NCBI GenBank assembly: GCA_913058145.1
Contig: CAJXQM010000002.1
Coordinates: 124,001-188,000 of the forward strand
Origin: an uncultured Colwellia sp.
GTDB taxonomy: Bacteria > Pseudomonadota > Gammaproteobacteria > Enterobacterales > Alteromonadaceae
DNA: 64,000 nt
Reading direction: 5' to 3'
Shown here: in pieces, positions 1 through 9,462 of the stretch
How the letters are laid out: every line of letters begins with the position of its first letter
How positions within the stretch are numbered: the stretch's first letter is position 1
Notes under the pieces: model-generated
Seen by the model: the letters and a program-made list of their open reading frames with translations, nothing else
Database searches by the model: none
What the model was told of the DNA's origin: nothing
Position numbers and translations under genes: made by a program

Positions 1-669
1 GACCATATAACGGCTCATTCCTTCCCTTGCATCTGTGTGTCTGAAGAAATCAAAAAATCAGCTAATTTAACCGCAGAAGTCATTGAAAACTTTGTTGAGT
101 TACCTAGAAAATTACCCACTAGCTTATTTAAAACAGCCGCGCCAGCAACACAAGTCGCGTTTGTCGGTCGATTAAGTTACGAAAAAGGGCCAGATGTATT
201 TATTCGTCTAGCTAAGCAGTTACCACAATACGATTTTTCAATATACGGCAGTGGCCCTATGTTGGACGAAATCAACGCTACAGCAACGAGTAACGTGACA
301 TTAGAGGGCCATGTTACGTCAATGAATCCGCACTGGTCAAAGATAAGTTTGTTATGTATTACAAGTCGAGAAGAAGGCTTACCACTTGTTGCGATTGAAG
401 CACTCGTCAGAGGTATTCCCGTCATTAGTTTTGATATTGGGGGCATTGCATCAGTGGTAAAAAACAACTTAAATGGTTGGTTAATAACGCCCTATAACGA
501 AATAGCCTTTATCGAGTCAATAAAACAGGGACAAATGTTATCGAGGGAACAACGAAGAAAAATGTCCTCATTTGCGTATTCACATATTAAAAATAACTTC
601 TCCAGCAACGCTGTTATTCCTCAGATTTTTAATGTTTACCGTAAAGCATTGATAGGGTTATCATGTTAA
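1..669 (+). CDS. GT4 glycosyltransferase, 5'-truncated by the window edge
   Basis: C-terminal part of a family 4 (GT-B fold) glycosyltransferase that would transfer a sugar from a nucleotide-sugar during surface polysaccharide synthesis. Frame 1 is open from base 1 and the readable protein already runs through a GT-B linker, so the true start lies to the left; the GTG at 37 is internal. Seen: a beta-strand with VAFVGRLSYEKG that begins the nucleotide-binding domain, then SREEGLPLVAIEA with the EX7E signature and a GGIASVV donor-binding loop. Its stop overlaps the flippase start by 7 bases, so the two are probably translationally coupled. Donor and acceptor sugars cannot be told. Confidence 0.9.
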   Translation, partial: DHITAHSFPCICVSEEIKKSANLTAEVIENFVELPRKLPTSLFKTAAPATQVAFVGRLSYEKGPDVFIRLAKQLPQYDFSIYGSGPMLDEINATATSNVTLEGHVTSMNPHWSKISLLCITSREEGLPLVAIEALVRGIPVISFDIGGIASVVKNNLNGWLITPYNEIAFIESIKQGQMLSREQRRKMSSFAYSHIKNNFSSNAVIPQIFNVYRKALIGLSC

Positions 670-1976
670 ATAGGAGAACTAAAAGTATATTAAACCAATC
701 AGCATTATATGGCCTAAGTATTTTTCTGATGAAAGGTATTTCTTTAGTGATGCTGCCTGTTTATACCAGTTACTTAATGCCCTCAGAGTATGGTCGGCTA
801 GAGATTTTAGTCGTCTTTGCTAATATAGTCTCGATAGTTTTAGCATTTGGTTTAGGAGCAGCACTATATCGGTTTGTCGGCTTAGCTGACAGCATTGAAG
901 ATAAACAACAACGTGCAGCCGAATGTTTATTAGTGGCTGGTATCATTGCACTTTTGTCCTATACCATTTTCCATTTTTTTTCTAGAGATATACTGCCTTA
1001 TTTACCGGGAAATATCACAGAAAATGAACTCTATTTACTTGGTATATCACTGGCTGTCGGTGGTTTGATTGATATTCCATTAGCCTGGTTACGGATCACT
1101 GAACGAGCAGCATTATTTTTTGCTATTTCGATGTTCCAAGTACTGATACAAGTATCACTCACCTTTTATTGGTTAACCAATGGCTGGGGTATTAGCAGTA
1201 TTTTAGCGTCAGGTGCGGTGTCCTCAGTAATTGTTGCAATAATTTTATGCGTTATTCAATTTAAAGAAACTAAAATTAAATTTTCAATAAAACAGATTAA
1301 AAGTATCCTTACTTATGCAGGGCCCATTTTTATTAGTGGTGCTGCGGCATTTACCTTGTCAGGTATGGACCGGTGGTTACTCGCCGAACAGTTTGGTACC
1401 ACAGAAATTGCTTCGTATGCTATCGCAATTAAGTTCGCTTTAATCCCTACTCTACTTACCCAACCTTTTACACTATGGTGGCATCCTAAGCGATTTTCGG
1501 TACTTAAACAGCATGATGGTAAAAACATCAATGCACACTTTGCTGTGGTTGGTGCCATAATTTCAGTCATTATGTGTGGTGGCCTTGGTTTATTAGGACC
1601 GTTATTAATTCAGCATTTAACACCAATAGCTTATCATAATGCTATTGGTATCTTACCTTGGCTATTACTTTGTACCTTATTAAAGATGTTATCTGAGTTG
1701 TTTAACCTTGGCTGTTTTGTAGAAAAAAGTTCTCGGTTACAAATGAACCTCAATTTAGTGTCCTGCGGATTCGGTGCAGTTTTACTGGTTATTTTGGTGC
1801 CGCTATTTATGATAGAAGGTGCACTTACCGCGCTCATTTCTGCTAATGCTCTGCGCATGTGGCTTTTCTATTACTACAGTCAAAAAAAGGTCTATCTTCC
1901 CTACAAGTTTGGTTATTTATATTCGGCAATTAGCGCCGCTGTAATCGCCACCTGGTTTGGGCAAATGAGTGCATAA
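663..1976 (+). CDS. Wzx-type polysaccharide flippase (MATE/MOP superfamily)
   Basis: Integral membrane protein of 437 residues, the usual length for O-antigen/exopolysaccharide unit translocases. It begins with a short cationic segment (LNRRTKSILNQSALYG) followed by about a dozen hydrophobic helices to the C-terminus, including the family-typical start of helix 1 (GISLVMLPVYTSYLMPSEYG). The role, from the family, is flipping of an undecaprenyl-linked sugar repeat unit across the inner membrane. It overlaps the preceding glycosyltransferase by 7 bases, which supports a shared polysaccharide operon. The repeat unit carried is unknown. Confidence 0.88.
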   Translation: MLNRRTKSILNQSALYGLSIFLMKGISLVMLPVYTSYLMPSEYGRLEILVVFANIVSIVLAFGLGAALYRFVGLADSIEDKQQRAAECLLVAGIIALLSYTIFHFFSRDILPYLPGNITENELYLLGISLAVGGLIDIPLAWLRITERAALFFAISMFQVLIQVSLTFYWLTNGWGISSILASGAVSSVIVAIILCVIQFKETKIKFSIKQIKSILTYAGPIFISGAAAFTLSGMDRWLLAEQFGTTEIASYAIAIKFALIPTLLTQPFTLWWHPKRFSVLKQHDGKNINAHFAVVGAIISVIMCGGLGLLGPLLIQHLTPIAYHNAIGILPWLLLCTLLKMLSELFNLGCFVEKSSRLQMNLNLVSCGFGAVLLVILVPLFMIEGALTALISANALRMWLFYYYSQKKVYLPYKFGYLYSAISAAVIATWFGQMSA

Positions 1977-2106
1977 AGGCTTATCATATACGATCGCACA
2001 AGGTAAATAATCAAGATTCGCCTGAATTCACCTAAGTTATCATCGACAGTCGACTTAAGAGGTTGCCGCTGATTAGCCCGCCTTATAATATGTTGTACTC
2101 GTTAAC

Positions 2107-3156
2107 TCACGTCTTACTAGGTAGAATCAAGTTTTTTACATCACTTAATAAAGCTTTTAATACTCGTATTGAGGGAGATAATAAAAATGCGATGCTATGA
2201 CACCCACATGACCGTAAAACATTAGTAAACTTGAGCGTGGATTGCTGTTGACTAAAAGAAGTGTTTCTGTGGTATTCAGCGTAACCTACAAATAACCTAG
2301 CGGTACATTGCATTAGTGCAATAGGCTTAATATTAAAAATGTCCCTCGCGTAGCGTCGCATTATTTTTCGTGTTTGCAATAAACGTAATTTGACATTTGC
2401 ACTCTCTGAATTTGCACGCATCAAATAAGCCAGATCAACACTTTTGGTGAATCCTATTGGACCAGATAAAGCGATTTTTAGCCAAAGATCCCAATCTTCT
2501 GCGGAAGTGAGCTTTTCATCAAATTTGACCGAGGAGGTTATGGCCTCTTTATTGAGTAATACACCCGAGGTACCAATCACATTTTCAGCATAAATAATTG
2601 CAGCCCCTTGTTTAGGAATAATTTGATAGCCCACTTGCTTAGAGTGATTAATATATTTATTAAACAAAGGCCAATAATCAAAACAATCTCCGATAAATTT
2701 ATTTCCCTCATTAAAGTGCACGTAATTACAAAAACTTAATGTGATCTCTGGGTGTTTTTTATGAAACGCTAATTGCTTATCAAGTTTATGTGGCAACCAA
2801 TAATCATCCGCATCTAAAAACGCAATATATTTTCCCTGCGCTTTATCTAATCCAAAATTTCTTGCTTTGGAAACACTACCTCCATCAATTATTTTAAAAG
2901 GACAAATTCTTTTATCACATAACGCAGCTAAAGTGAGGTATGTCCAGGAATCATCTGTTGAACCATCATCAATAATTACAACTTCAACCTCATCAACAGA
3001 TTGATTTTGAATGCTTTTAATAGCTATAGGTAAGAATTTTAAACAATTTTTTGTTGGGATGATAATTGATACTACAGGTTCACTTCTCCCATCATGATGC
3101 TCAATTATATGACCTGTACCAAAAGTGTTTTTAATCGCTTGTTGTGGCTTTATCAT
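2107..3156 (-). CDS. GT2 family glycosyltransferase
   Basis: 349-residue GT-A fold transferase. Near the N-terminus it has VSIIIPTKNCLKFLPIAIKS, followed by VVIIDDGSTDDSW and then YIAFLDADDYW, whose DAD is the metal/nucleotide-sugar DXD motif. EDWDLWLKI further on is the usual catalytic-base region (ED). There is no membrane anchor. It lies opposite to its neighbours, convergent with the flippase and divergent from the next GT4 gene, so it is transcribed alone from the 3157-3288 interval. It probably adds one sugar to a surface glycan; specificity is not readable. Confidence 0.88.
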   Translation of the reverse strand: MIKPQQAIKNTFGTGHIIEHHDGRSEPVVSIIIPTKNCLKFLPIAIKSIQNQSVDEVEVVIIDDGSTDDSWTYLTLAALCDKRICPFKIIDGGSVSKARNFGLDKAQGKYIAFLDADDYWLPHKLDKQLAFHKKHPEITLSFCNYVHFNEGNKFIGDCFDYWPLFNKYINHSKQVGYQIIPKQGAAIIYAENVIGTSGVLLNKEAITSSVKFDEKLTSAEDWDLWLKIALSGPIGFTKSVDLAYLMRANSESANVKLRLLQTRKIMRRYARDIFNIKPIALMQCTARLFVGYAEYHRNTSFSQQQSTLKFTNVLRSCGCHSIAFLLSPSIRVLKALLSDVKNLILPSKT

Positions 3157-3242
3157 ATCAATATCTCATTAATTACTGTACGTAGTGGCATTAAATTTGC
3201 TTTACCCTTTTAAGATTTAAAAGCATTTTATATGCCAGTTTT

Positions 3243-3269
3243 TTTAAATATCAACAGTTGATATTTAAA
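3243..3269. promoter_or_regulatory. 27-bp perfect palindrome between divergent glycosyltransferase genes
   Basis: Arms 3243-3255 and 3257-3269 (TTTAAATATCAAC and its exact complement) flank a single central A. It sits 20 bases before the GT4 start at 3289 and inside the divergent GT2/GT4 spacer. A TATAAT hexamer follows directly at 3270-3275. The symmetry and position suggest a dimeric repressor or activator site, but a cruciform or simple AT-rich coincidence is not excluded; which factor binds is unknown. Confidence 0.45.
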
Positions 3270-3288
3270 TATAATAATAGGTAGTTCT

Positions 3289-4503
3289 ATGAAAAAAATA
3301 GCTTATGTATTGGCTAGTTATCCCGTTTTATCAGAAACCTTTGTTGGGACTGAAATGCGTAATATGCAATTGTGTGGACATGATATTCAGCCGATCGCTT
3401 TTCATCGCCATCAAGGTCAGTATCAAGCACAAGATCAAGCACTTAAAGACTGCACTTTATTTCTATCTGAGCATTCAAAACTGTGTGCTTTTAAAGGCTT
3501 AGCGTACATAGATTTAGGGATGTTAAAGGCAATAAAATTTTCTTTTCTGCAGCAAGGATTACCATTTAATTCTCTGATTGCTAATGCTTTAAAGCTTGTT
3601 TATCTTGCAAAAAAAAATAACTGCACCCATTTTCATGCACACTTTGCTCAAGGATCTGCAGCCACCGCGATTGTAGCTGCCAGGCTGTGTGGTGCAACCG
3701 TTTCATTTGTAGCGCATGGTTATGATATTTATGCAACTCCCCAAGATTTAGAACTAAAGTTAAATGCAGTGGACTTTGCCATTGCAGTTTGCCAAGACAT
3801 GGTTAATGACTTCAAGAATTTAGCGCCTAATGTTGCAGTTTCACTGGTTTATTGTGGGGTTGAACTTGATAGGTTTAGTAATAATCATTCACCAATGACT
3901 GAGCAAAATGCGACAACTACAGAAAGCATTCGCAATGTGCAATGCAAAAAGAATAAATTACTGTTTATTGGCCGACTTTGTGAAACTAAAGGTTTATTTA
4001 CTTTGTTGCATGCGTTGAAGCTTTTACCAAAGACTAAACGTCCAGTGATTGATTTAGTGGGAGATGGCGTACTTAAAAGTGATTTGCTGCAGTTTGCTGA
4101 TGCTCATCAATTAACTGAACATGTTAATTTTTTAGGGGCAAAACAATCGTCTTGGTTTATTAGCAATAACCACCATTATGATGCGATGATCGTACCCTTT
4201 GAACTTGCGAGTAACGGCGATAGAGATACAGGGCCGGTTGTCGTCAAAGAAGCAATGGCTTTAAAGTTACCTGTGATCACAACGTATTTTATGGGGTGCA
4301 AAGAGTTTATTACCCGCTCTACCGGTATACAGGTTCCACCTAAAAATCCGGTCAAATTAGCCGAGGCAATTATCAAATTTTATGGGCTGTCGGCTTGGGA
4401 TATTCAAACTATGAAAAACAATGCTTACGATCGAGTGCGGCAATTATATAGCGCTGAAAAACAAGCCGTTAAACTTTCATCAATTATTGAACAATATCAG
4501 TAA
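3289..4503 (+). CDS. GT4 glycosyltransferase (WcaL-like)
   Basis: 404-residue GT-B transferase of the colanic-acid WcaL/AmsK type. The N-terminal acceptor domain begins KKIAYVLASYPVLSETFVGTE, and HFHAHFAQGSAATA with VAHGYDIY follows. The C-terminal donor domain starts at LLFIGRLCETKG and holds the RDTGPVVVKEAMALKLPVI block with the family glutamate. An AGGTAG Shine-Dalgarno-like sequence lies about 7 bases before the ATG. Divergent from the GT2 gene and followed by a 195-base gap before glmS. It likely acts in the cytoplasm on the same surface polysaccharide; linkage is unknown. Confidence 0.88.
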   Translation: MKKIAYVLASYPVLSETFVGTEMRNMQLCGHDIQPIAFHRHQGQYQAQDQALKDCTLFLSEHSKLCAFKGLAYIDLGMLKAIKFSFLQQGLPFNSLIANALKLVYLAKKNNCTHFHAHFAQGSAATAIVAARLCGATVSFVAHGYDIYATPQDLELKLNAVDFAIAVCQDMVNDFKNLAPNVAVSLVYCGVELDRFSNNHSPMTEQNATTTESIRNVQCKKNKLLFIGRLCETKGLFTLLHALKLLPKTKRPVIDLVGDGVLKSDLLQFADAHQLTEHVNFLGAKQSSWFISNNHHYDAMIVPFELASNGDRDTGPVVVKEAMALKLPVITTYFMGCKEFITRSTGIQVPPKNPVKLAEAIIKFYGLSAWDIQTMKNNAYDRVRQLYSAEKQAVKLSSIIEQYQ

Positions 4504-4602
4504 TGACAGTACTCGTTAAAATACTCTGCGATTCTCAGATTCTTAAATGTATTTCTAATTGGCAAAGAACCTCTTTTCAAAATGCAAAAACTATATATTC
4601 AT

Positions 4603-4624
4603 AATCATATCTATATGATTTTTT
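4603..4624 (+). terminator. Weak AT-only hairpin terminator after GT4
   Basis: AATCATAT (4603-4610) and ATATGATT (4613-4620) are exact complements, followed by a run of T (4619-4624). The stem is purely AT-rich apart from one C-G pair and its formal loop is only two bases, so it is a weak candidate terminator for the 3289-4503 gene. Confidence 0.3.
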
Positions 4625-4698
4625 GGGATATATTTTCTGGCCTAATAACTGCAACAACAATATATATAAGTAAACTAACAATATAAAGAGGACTGTTT

Positions 4699-6495
4699 AT
4701 GTGTGGAATTATTGGTGCAGTAACAGAATCAGCAATAGAGCCTGTATTAGAGGGTTTAGGTAGACTTGAGTATCGCGGTTACGACTCTTCAGGTATTTCA
4801 ATATTATCTAACAATAAAATTCAAACGATAAAAGCACAGGGTAAACTTAACAACTTAAAAGAAAGGTTATCAATGCAATCGCTAGAGGGGAAGTGTTGCA
4901 TAGGCCATACGCGCTGGGCAACACACGGCAGAGCCAATGTAACCAACGCTCATCCTCATCAATGTGGGCAAGTATCTGTTGTACACAATGGCATTATCGA
5001 AAACTACTTACAGCTAAAGCAACAATTAATGCAATGGGGCCATCACTTTGATAGTTCAACCGATAGTGAAGTGGTACCTCATTTAATAAACCACTACCTT
5101 GCTCAGCAGATGTCTCCGGAAGAGGCAATCGAGAAAACTATCACCCAATTAAAGGGTAGTTACGCCCTCGGTATTCTAATTAATGGCACTAGCAATAATC
5201 TCTATGCAATTAAGCAAGGCAGTCCTTTAGTTATTTCACAAGGTAATAATGGTGCTTATATGGCTTCAGATGCCATGGGTTTAGGCGCTGATAGTAGCAA
5301 GATATATTATCCTAAAGATAACCAATTAATAACGCTAAATAACCACGAAATAAAGCTGTGTAGTCGATCACTCAATACGAAAATTCATTATGTTAATAAT
5401 AAACATTGCTCAAAAGTCATATCAAAAGGAGAGCATAGCTCTTTTATGGAAAAAGAAATTTTTGAGCAAGTGGATTTACTTAAAAAATTGTCGGTTAATA
5501 ATTATTATGATAAATATTCAGCAATTAATTTTAAGGACTTGAATAAAATCACCATTATTGCCTGTGGCACCTCATATTATGCAGCCTCTGTAGCAAAAAC
5601 TTGGTTTGAAAAGTACGCCAATATATTAGTTGAAATAGATATAGCCTCAGAATATCGTTATCGTTCACCTATTATCATTGACAATGAATTGACTATTTTT
5701 GTCTCACAATCTGGAGAAACAGCTGATACTTTAGCCGCATTGCGTTATGCAAAAAGTAAAAGTGCGCAAACACTCGCCTTAGTAAACGTGGCCAACAGTA
5801 CCATAGCGAGAGAAGCAAAATTCACCTTTGAAATTTATGCGGGCCCTGAAATTGGTGTTGCTTCCACTAAAGCATTTACCTGTCAATTAGCCATATTTTA
5901 TAAAATAGCTATGGAGGCTGCAAAACAAAGATCCTTCATAGAGCCTTCTGAGTTAAAAGAGTTAGCACTTAATTTTATGCAATTACCTTATATCATAGAG
6001 AAAATCTTACAGAACCGTACTGATATGAAAATGATGGCTAAAAAGTTATCTAACTATTCAAACATACTTTTTCTTGGTCGTGGTGCTCTCACCGCTATTG
6101 CACAAGAAGGTGCGTTAAAACTGAAAGAAATTAGCTATATTCATGCCGAAGCTTATGCCGCTGGTGAATTAAAACATGGGCCAATCGCTTTGCTTGATGA
6201 AAAAATGCCTGTAGTGGTTATTGCGCCTAAAAATAATCTAACTGATAAATTGCTTTCAAACATTCAAGAAGTACAAGCCCGAAATGCTCCACTCTTTATC
6301 ATAGGTGATAGTAGTATTAGGGAATATGTTAACTTGCAAGAAGATGAATTCTTTGAACTACCCCTAATACCTGAATCTATACTCCCCATAATTAGTGTTA
6401 TCCCGATGCAATTACTCGCCTTATACAGTGCTAAGATACTAGGAAAAAATATTGACCAACCCAGAAACTTAGCCAAATCGGTGACAGTTGAATGA
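4699..6495 (+). CDS. glmS: Glutamine--fructose-6-phosphate aminotransferase (isomerizing)
   Basis: Makes glucosamine-6-phosphate from fructose-6-phosphate and glutamine, the first step to UDP-GlcNAc. The N-terminal glutaminase domain starts MCGIIGAV, with Cys2 as nucleophile after Met removal, and contains HTRWATHGRANVTNAHPH. Two SIS sugar-isomerase domains follow (about 285-430 and 455-590), with SQSGETADTLAALR, GPEIGVASTKAFTCQ and the C-terminal DQPRNLAKSVTVE. The length of 598 is close to the roughly 609 of E. coli GlmS. A strong AAGAGGA ribosome site precedes the ATG. It overlaps the next acyltransferase by 4 bases. Sitting inside a glycan cluster, it may be a dedicated extra copy; whether another glmS exists lies outside the window. 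Confidence 0.96.
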   Translation: MCGIIGAVTESAIEPVLEGLGRLEYRGYDSSGISILSNNKIQTIKAQGKLNNLKERLSMQSLEGKCCIGHTRWATHGRANVTNAHPHQCGQVSVVHNGIIENYLQLKQQLMQWGHHFDSSTDSEVVPHLINHYLAQQMSPEEAIEKTITQLKGSYALGILINGTSNNLYAIKQGSPLVISQGNNGAYMASDAMGLGADSSKIYYPKDNQLITLNNHEIKLCSRSLNTKIHYVNNKHCSKVISKGEHSSFMEKEIFEQVDLLKKLSVNNYYDKYSAINFKDLNKITIIACGTSYYAASVAKTWFEKYANILVEIDIASEYRYRSPIIIDNELTIFVSQSGETADTLAALRYAKSKSAQTLALVNVANSTIAREAKFTFEIYAGPEIGVASTKAFTCQLAIFYKIAMEAAKQRSFIEPSELKELALNFMQLPYIIEKILQNRTDMKMMAKKLSNYSNILFLGRGALTAIAQEGALKLKEISYIHAEAYAAGELKHGPIALLDEKMPVVVIAPKNNLTDKLLSNIQEVQARNAPLFIIGDSSIREYVNLQEDEFFELPLIPESILPIISVIPMQLLALYSAKILGKNIDQPRNLAKSVTVE

Positions 6496-7220
6496 ATACT
6501 TTTAACATCAATCACACCAAGCAGTGGGCTAAAACCAGTGATAGCTTTTTAGCACGGTTAATAAAAACACTATGGTTTAAAACTAAAGCTATAGAGATGC
6601 CAAACATCCCCTTTCTATTTAAACTACTTTATTTCGTTCACCTCGTAATAAAACATGTAATTTCTGATGTACTGCGCATTATTTATTACACTCCTTTGAT
6701 TAAATCTAGACTTAAAAACAACCCAAAACAGCTTTATTTATATGGCGGGTTACCCGTCGTCATTGGCAGCCTAGACATTATCATGGGAGATAAGGTCAGA
6801 TGGGCCGCCATGACAACAATTAGTGGACGTGCTGTCGGACATAACATTCCTCAATTAAGAATCGGTGATAATGTTGATATAAGTTGGCGTACCTCAATAT
6901 CGGTCGGTAAGTCTATTTCCATTGGCAATAATGTTCGCATTGCCGGTGATTGTTATTTAGCGGGTTATCCTGGGCATCCTATTAACGCAAAGTTGCGCGC
7001 TTTAGGTAAGCCCGATGAAGACTCACAAGTCGGTGATATTATTTTAGAAGACGACGTTTGGCTAGCCACTGGAGTAAAAGTAATGCCTGGCGTAACCATT
7101 GGTCGGGGCACTATTGTCGCTGCAGGAAGCGTAGTCACTAAGAATTTGCCCCGTTTTGTGCTCGCGGCGGGGGTACCAGCAAAAGTTATAAAATCAATTG
7201 AGGATGAAAGTCATGATTAA
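6492..7220 (+). CDS. Hexapeptide-repeat acyltransferase (LbH family)
   Basis: 242 residues. The C-terminal two thirds are left-handed beta-helix hexapeptide repeats (IGDNVDISWRTSISVGKSIS, IGNNVRIAG, GVKVMPGVTIGRGTIVAAGS), ending in the classic VPAKVIKSI of sugar O-acetyltransferases. The N-terminal 70 residues are an extra region with a hydrophobic stretch. It probably O-acetylates a sugar of the surface glycan using acetyl-CoA. The start ATG overlaps the glmS stop (ATGA), and its own end overlaps the next gene's start, so the three genes form a tight translationally coupled operon. Acyl donor and acceptor are inferred only at family level. Confidence 0.85.
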   Translation: MNTFNINHTKQWAKTSDSFLARLIKTLWFKTKAIEMPNIPFLFKLLYFVHLVIKHVISDVLRIIYYTPLIKSRLKNNPKQLYLYGGLPVVIGSLDIIMGDKVRWAAMTTISGRAVGHNIPQLRIGDNVDISWRTSISVGKSISIGNNVRIAGDCYLAGYPGHPINAKLRALGKPDEDSQVGDIILEDDVWLATGVKVMPGVTIGRGTIVAAGSVVTKNLPRFVLAAGVPAKVIKSIEDESHD

Positions 7221-8475
7221 TTCACTACCGTTAAAGCCTTTAGTAGCATCTAATAAAAATAGGCCGCTAATCGTTTTTGGAGAAGACTGGGGAGCGCATC
7301 CTAGTTCAACTCAGCATCTAGTGAAAGTGCTTGGTCAAACTAGACCGGTTATTTGGCTTAATTCAATTGGCCTAAGAAAGCCAAAACTAACATGCCATGA
7401 CTTGGTAAGGCTTTTTAACAAAGTAAAGTCTTTCATTGTTAATCAACCTACTAACACTAAAGAGAACAATAAAGCTAAAGATGGCCATAACACTGATAAC
7501 AACACCAACAGTCACTTTATCATTATAAACCCATTAGTTATCCCCTGTGCAAATAGCTGGTTTTCTTTAACGCTGAGTAAGATTATTTTAAAGGGGCAAC
7601 TCAAGTTAGCATGTAAAAAGCTTGCGATAATAGATCCTATTATTTGGACATCGTTACCAACTTCAGTTGATTATTTAACACTCTTTGGCAAAGCCCCTTG
7701 CGTATATTATTGCGGAGATGACTTTAATAGCCTTACTGGTGTTGATCACCAATTTGTATCTCAAAAAGAAAAGGAGTTAGTTGAAAAATCTAGTTATATT
7801 TTTACTGCCAGTGAAAAGATGCTCGATAAATTTCCTAGTAATAAAGCCGTTAATATTCCGCATGGTGTCAACTTTTCACTGTTTAGTCAGAAGATTAAGA
7901 ATACTCCTTATGATTTACCGCAAGGTAAGCCTATCGCGGGTTTTTACGGCAGTATTTCAGCTTGGTTAGATCAAGATTTATTAGTGCAAACTATTAAGGC
8001 ATTACCTCATTGGCATTTTGTTTTTATCGGTAAAGTTGACTGTAATGTAGATAAACTACAACAGTTCTCTACGGTCTATTTTTTAGGTTCTAGGCCTCAT
8101 AATGACTTACCTAAGTACATACAAAACTGGAATGTTGCTATGCTACCTTTCCTAAATAATAAACAAATACAAATGTGTAATCCCTTAAAGTTAAGAGAGT
8201 ATATAGCTAGCGGGACGCCAGTGGTCACTACTGATTTCAATGCCTTAAAAGGGTATCGAAAACATCTGCACATTGCTAATGCAGCCACACCATTTTATCA
8301 AGCTATACTGCTAGCAAATGCTGAAATAGCCCCTACTGTTAACTTTGATAACCTTGAAAACATGAGTGATTTACTTACCATCACTCAAGTGAAAAAAACT
8401 AGAAAAACCTCCGTCATTAATGAATCATGGGAAAGTAGAGCAATGGATGTTCAGCGCTACTTAGGTATGTGTTAA
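7213..8475 (+). CDS. TuaH-like glycosyltransferase
   Basis: About 420 residues, GT-B type. The N-terminus carries IVFGEDWGAHPSSTQHLVKV followed by RPVIWLNSIGLRKPK, typical of TuaH/WcaI-like transferases. The middle has YYCGDDF, the C-terminal donor domain starts at PIAGFYGSISAWLD, and REYIASGTPVVTTDF is the donor-binding block. Start chosen at ATG 7213 because AGGA at 7201-7204 gives correct spacing; TTG 7198 and ATG 7204 are also in frame but badly placed. It overlaps the acyltransferase stop by 8 bases. Last gene of the polysaccharide operon. Confidence 0.82.
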   Translation: MINSLPLKPLVASNKNRPLIVFGEDWGAHPSSTQHLVKVLGQTRPVIWLNSIGLRKPKLTCHDLVRLFNKVKSFIVNQPTNTKENNKAKDGHNTDNNTNSHFIIINPLVIPCANSWFSLTLSKIILKGQLKLACKKLAIIDPIIWTSLPTSVDYLTLFGKAPCVYYCGDDFNSLTGVDHQFVSQKEKELVEKSSYIFTASEKMLDKFPSNKAVNIPHGVNFSLFSQKIKNTPYDLPQGKPIAGFYGSISAWLDQDLLVQTIKALPHWHFVFIGKVDCNVDKLQQFSTVYFLGSRPHNDLPKYIQNWNVAMLPFLNNKQIQMCNPLKLREYIASGTPVVTTDFNALKGYRKHLHIANAATPFYQAILLANAEIAPTVNFDNLENMSDLLTITQVKKTRKTSVINESWESRAMDVQRYLGMC

Positions 8476-8516
8476 AGTTAGCATCGTTGATAACAGAGGC
8501 AGGTTTATTAAATTAT

Positions 8517-9191
8517 TTACCTATCTTCGTCACCAAATAAAACCACTTTATGCTCATCTAACCATAATGGGTATTTTGCCATCACCTTCGTAAACATTGG
8601 GCTTTGTAAGTAATTATTAAGCCACTGTCTCACTTTTGGATATGGTGATTGTAAATACCACTGGCGCTCTATTCTCGCAAACTGACGAATAAATGGGAGC
8701 AAAGCAATATCGGCAAGGCTCTCTGTGTTTGACATTAAAAAATGGTGACTGGTTAGACGATTTTCTAATGTTTGAATAAACTGCTCACACAATTCTCTGC
8801 ATTCAATAAGATTAGTTTCTCGGTAACGTTTGGCACATTTATATTGCTCTAAACATACCTTAAATTCATGATCGAATGAGTTTATTAAATTAAGCATGTC
8901 TGATAATCCATGCTCATTGTTAGTTTGTAATAAATCATCAGGGTCAGTTTTATTAAGCGCCCATAACATTATCGCTAAACTTTCTTCTACGACAGTGCCG
9001 TTAGTTAACACTAAAACAGGCACGGTAGCCTTAGGCGATGCGACTATCATTTCTTTAGGTTTATTGCTTAAAACAATATCTCGTAGCATAACGGGTTGCT
9101 TCGCTTTAAAAATAGCAATGCGAGCGCGCATGGCATAAGGGCAATTTCTTAGCGAATAAAGAATAGGTAAAGTGGAATCAGTATTTATCAT
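8517..9191 (-). CDS. Glutathione S-transferase family protein
   Basis: 224 residues with the GST layout. An N-terminal thioredoxin-like domain has PILYSLRNCPYAMRARIAIF (Cys-Pro-Tyr as in glutaredoxin/omega-like GSTs), KATVPVLVLTNGTVVEESLA with the cis-Pro and the ES glutathione-binding pair, and a helical C-terminal domain with SLADIALLPFIRQFARIE. Cytosolic. It may be a thiol transferase or an SspA-like stress protein; the Cys in the active-site position favours the omega/Cys-GST type over detoxifying Tyr/Ser types. Transcribed alone, convergent with the polysaccharide operon. Confidence 0.85.
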   Translation of the reverse strand: MINTDSTLPILYSLRNCPYAMRARIAIFKAKQPVMLRDIVLSNKPKEMIVASPKATVPVLVLTNGTVVEESLAIMLWALNKTDPDDLLQTNNEHGLSDMLNLINSFDHEFKVCLEQYKCAKRYRETNLIECRELCEQFIQTLENRLTSHHFLMSNTESLADIALLPFIRQFARIERQWYLQSPYPKVRQWLNNYLQSPMFTKVMAKYPLWLDEHKVVLFGDEDR

Positions 9192-9462
9192 TAGTTGTAT
9201 TCATCTGTAAATGCATTTGTCATGAAATAGATGCTCATTAAGTGAATTACTTATAAAAGTTGTTGTGCTTAGTTTTTATGGTTAGTGAGTTAACATGAGG
9301 CCATTAAGATGCAGATATTACTACTTTAACGATGCTTTCACCCCACTTAAATTGGAATGATTTGTATTTAGAATACTTTAACTGTATTCATAGGCTAAAT
9401 ATATGCGTAAAATCACATCCTTTGAAATTTAACTGCCTTAATTATTGGCTAAAGTTGTATAG

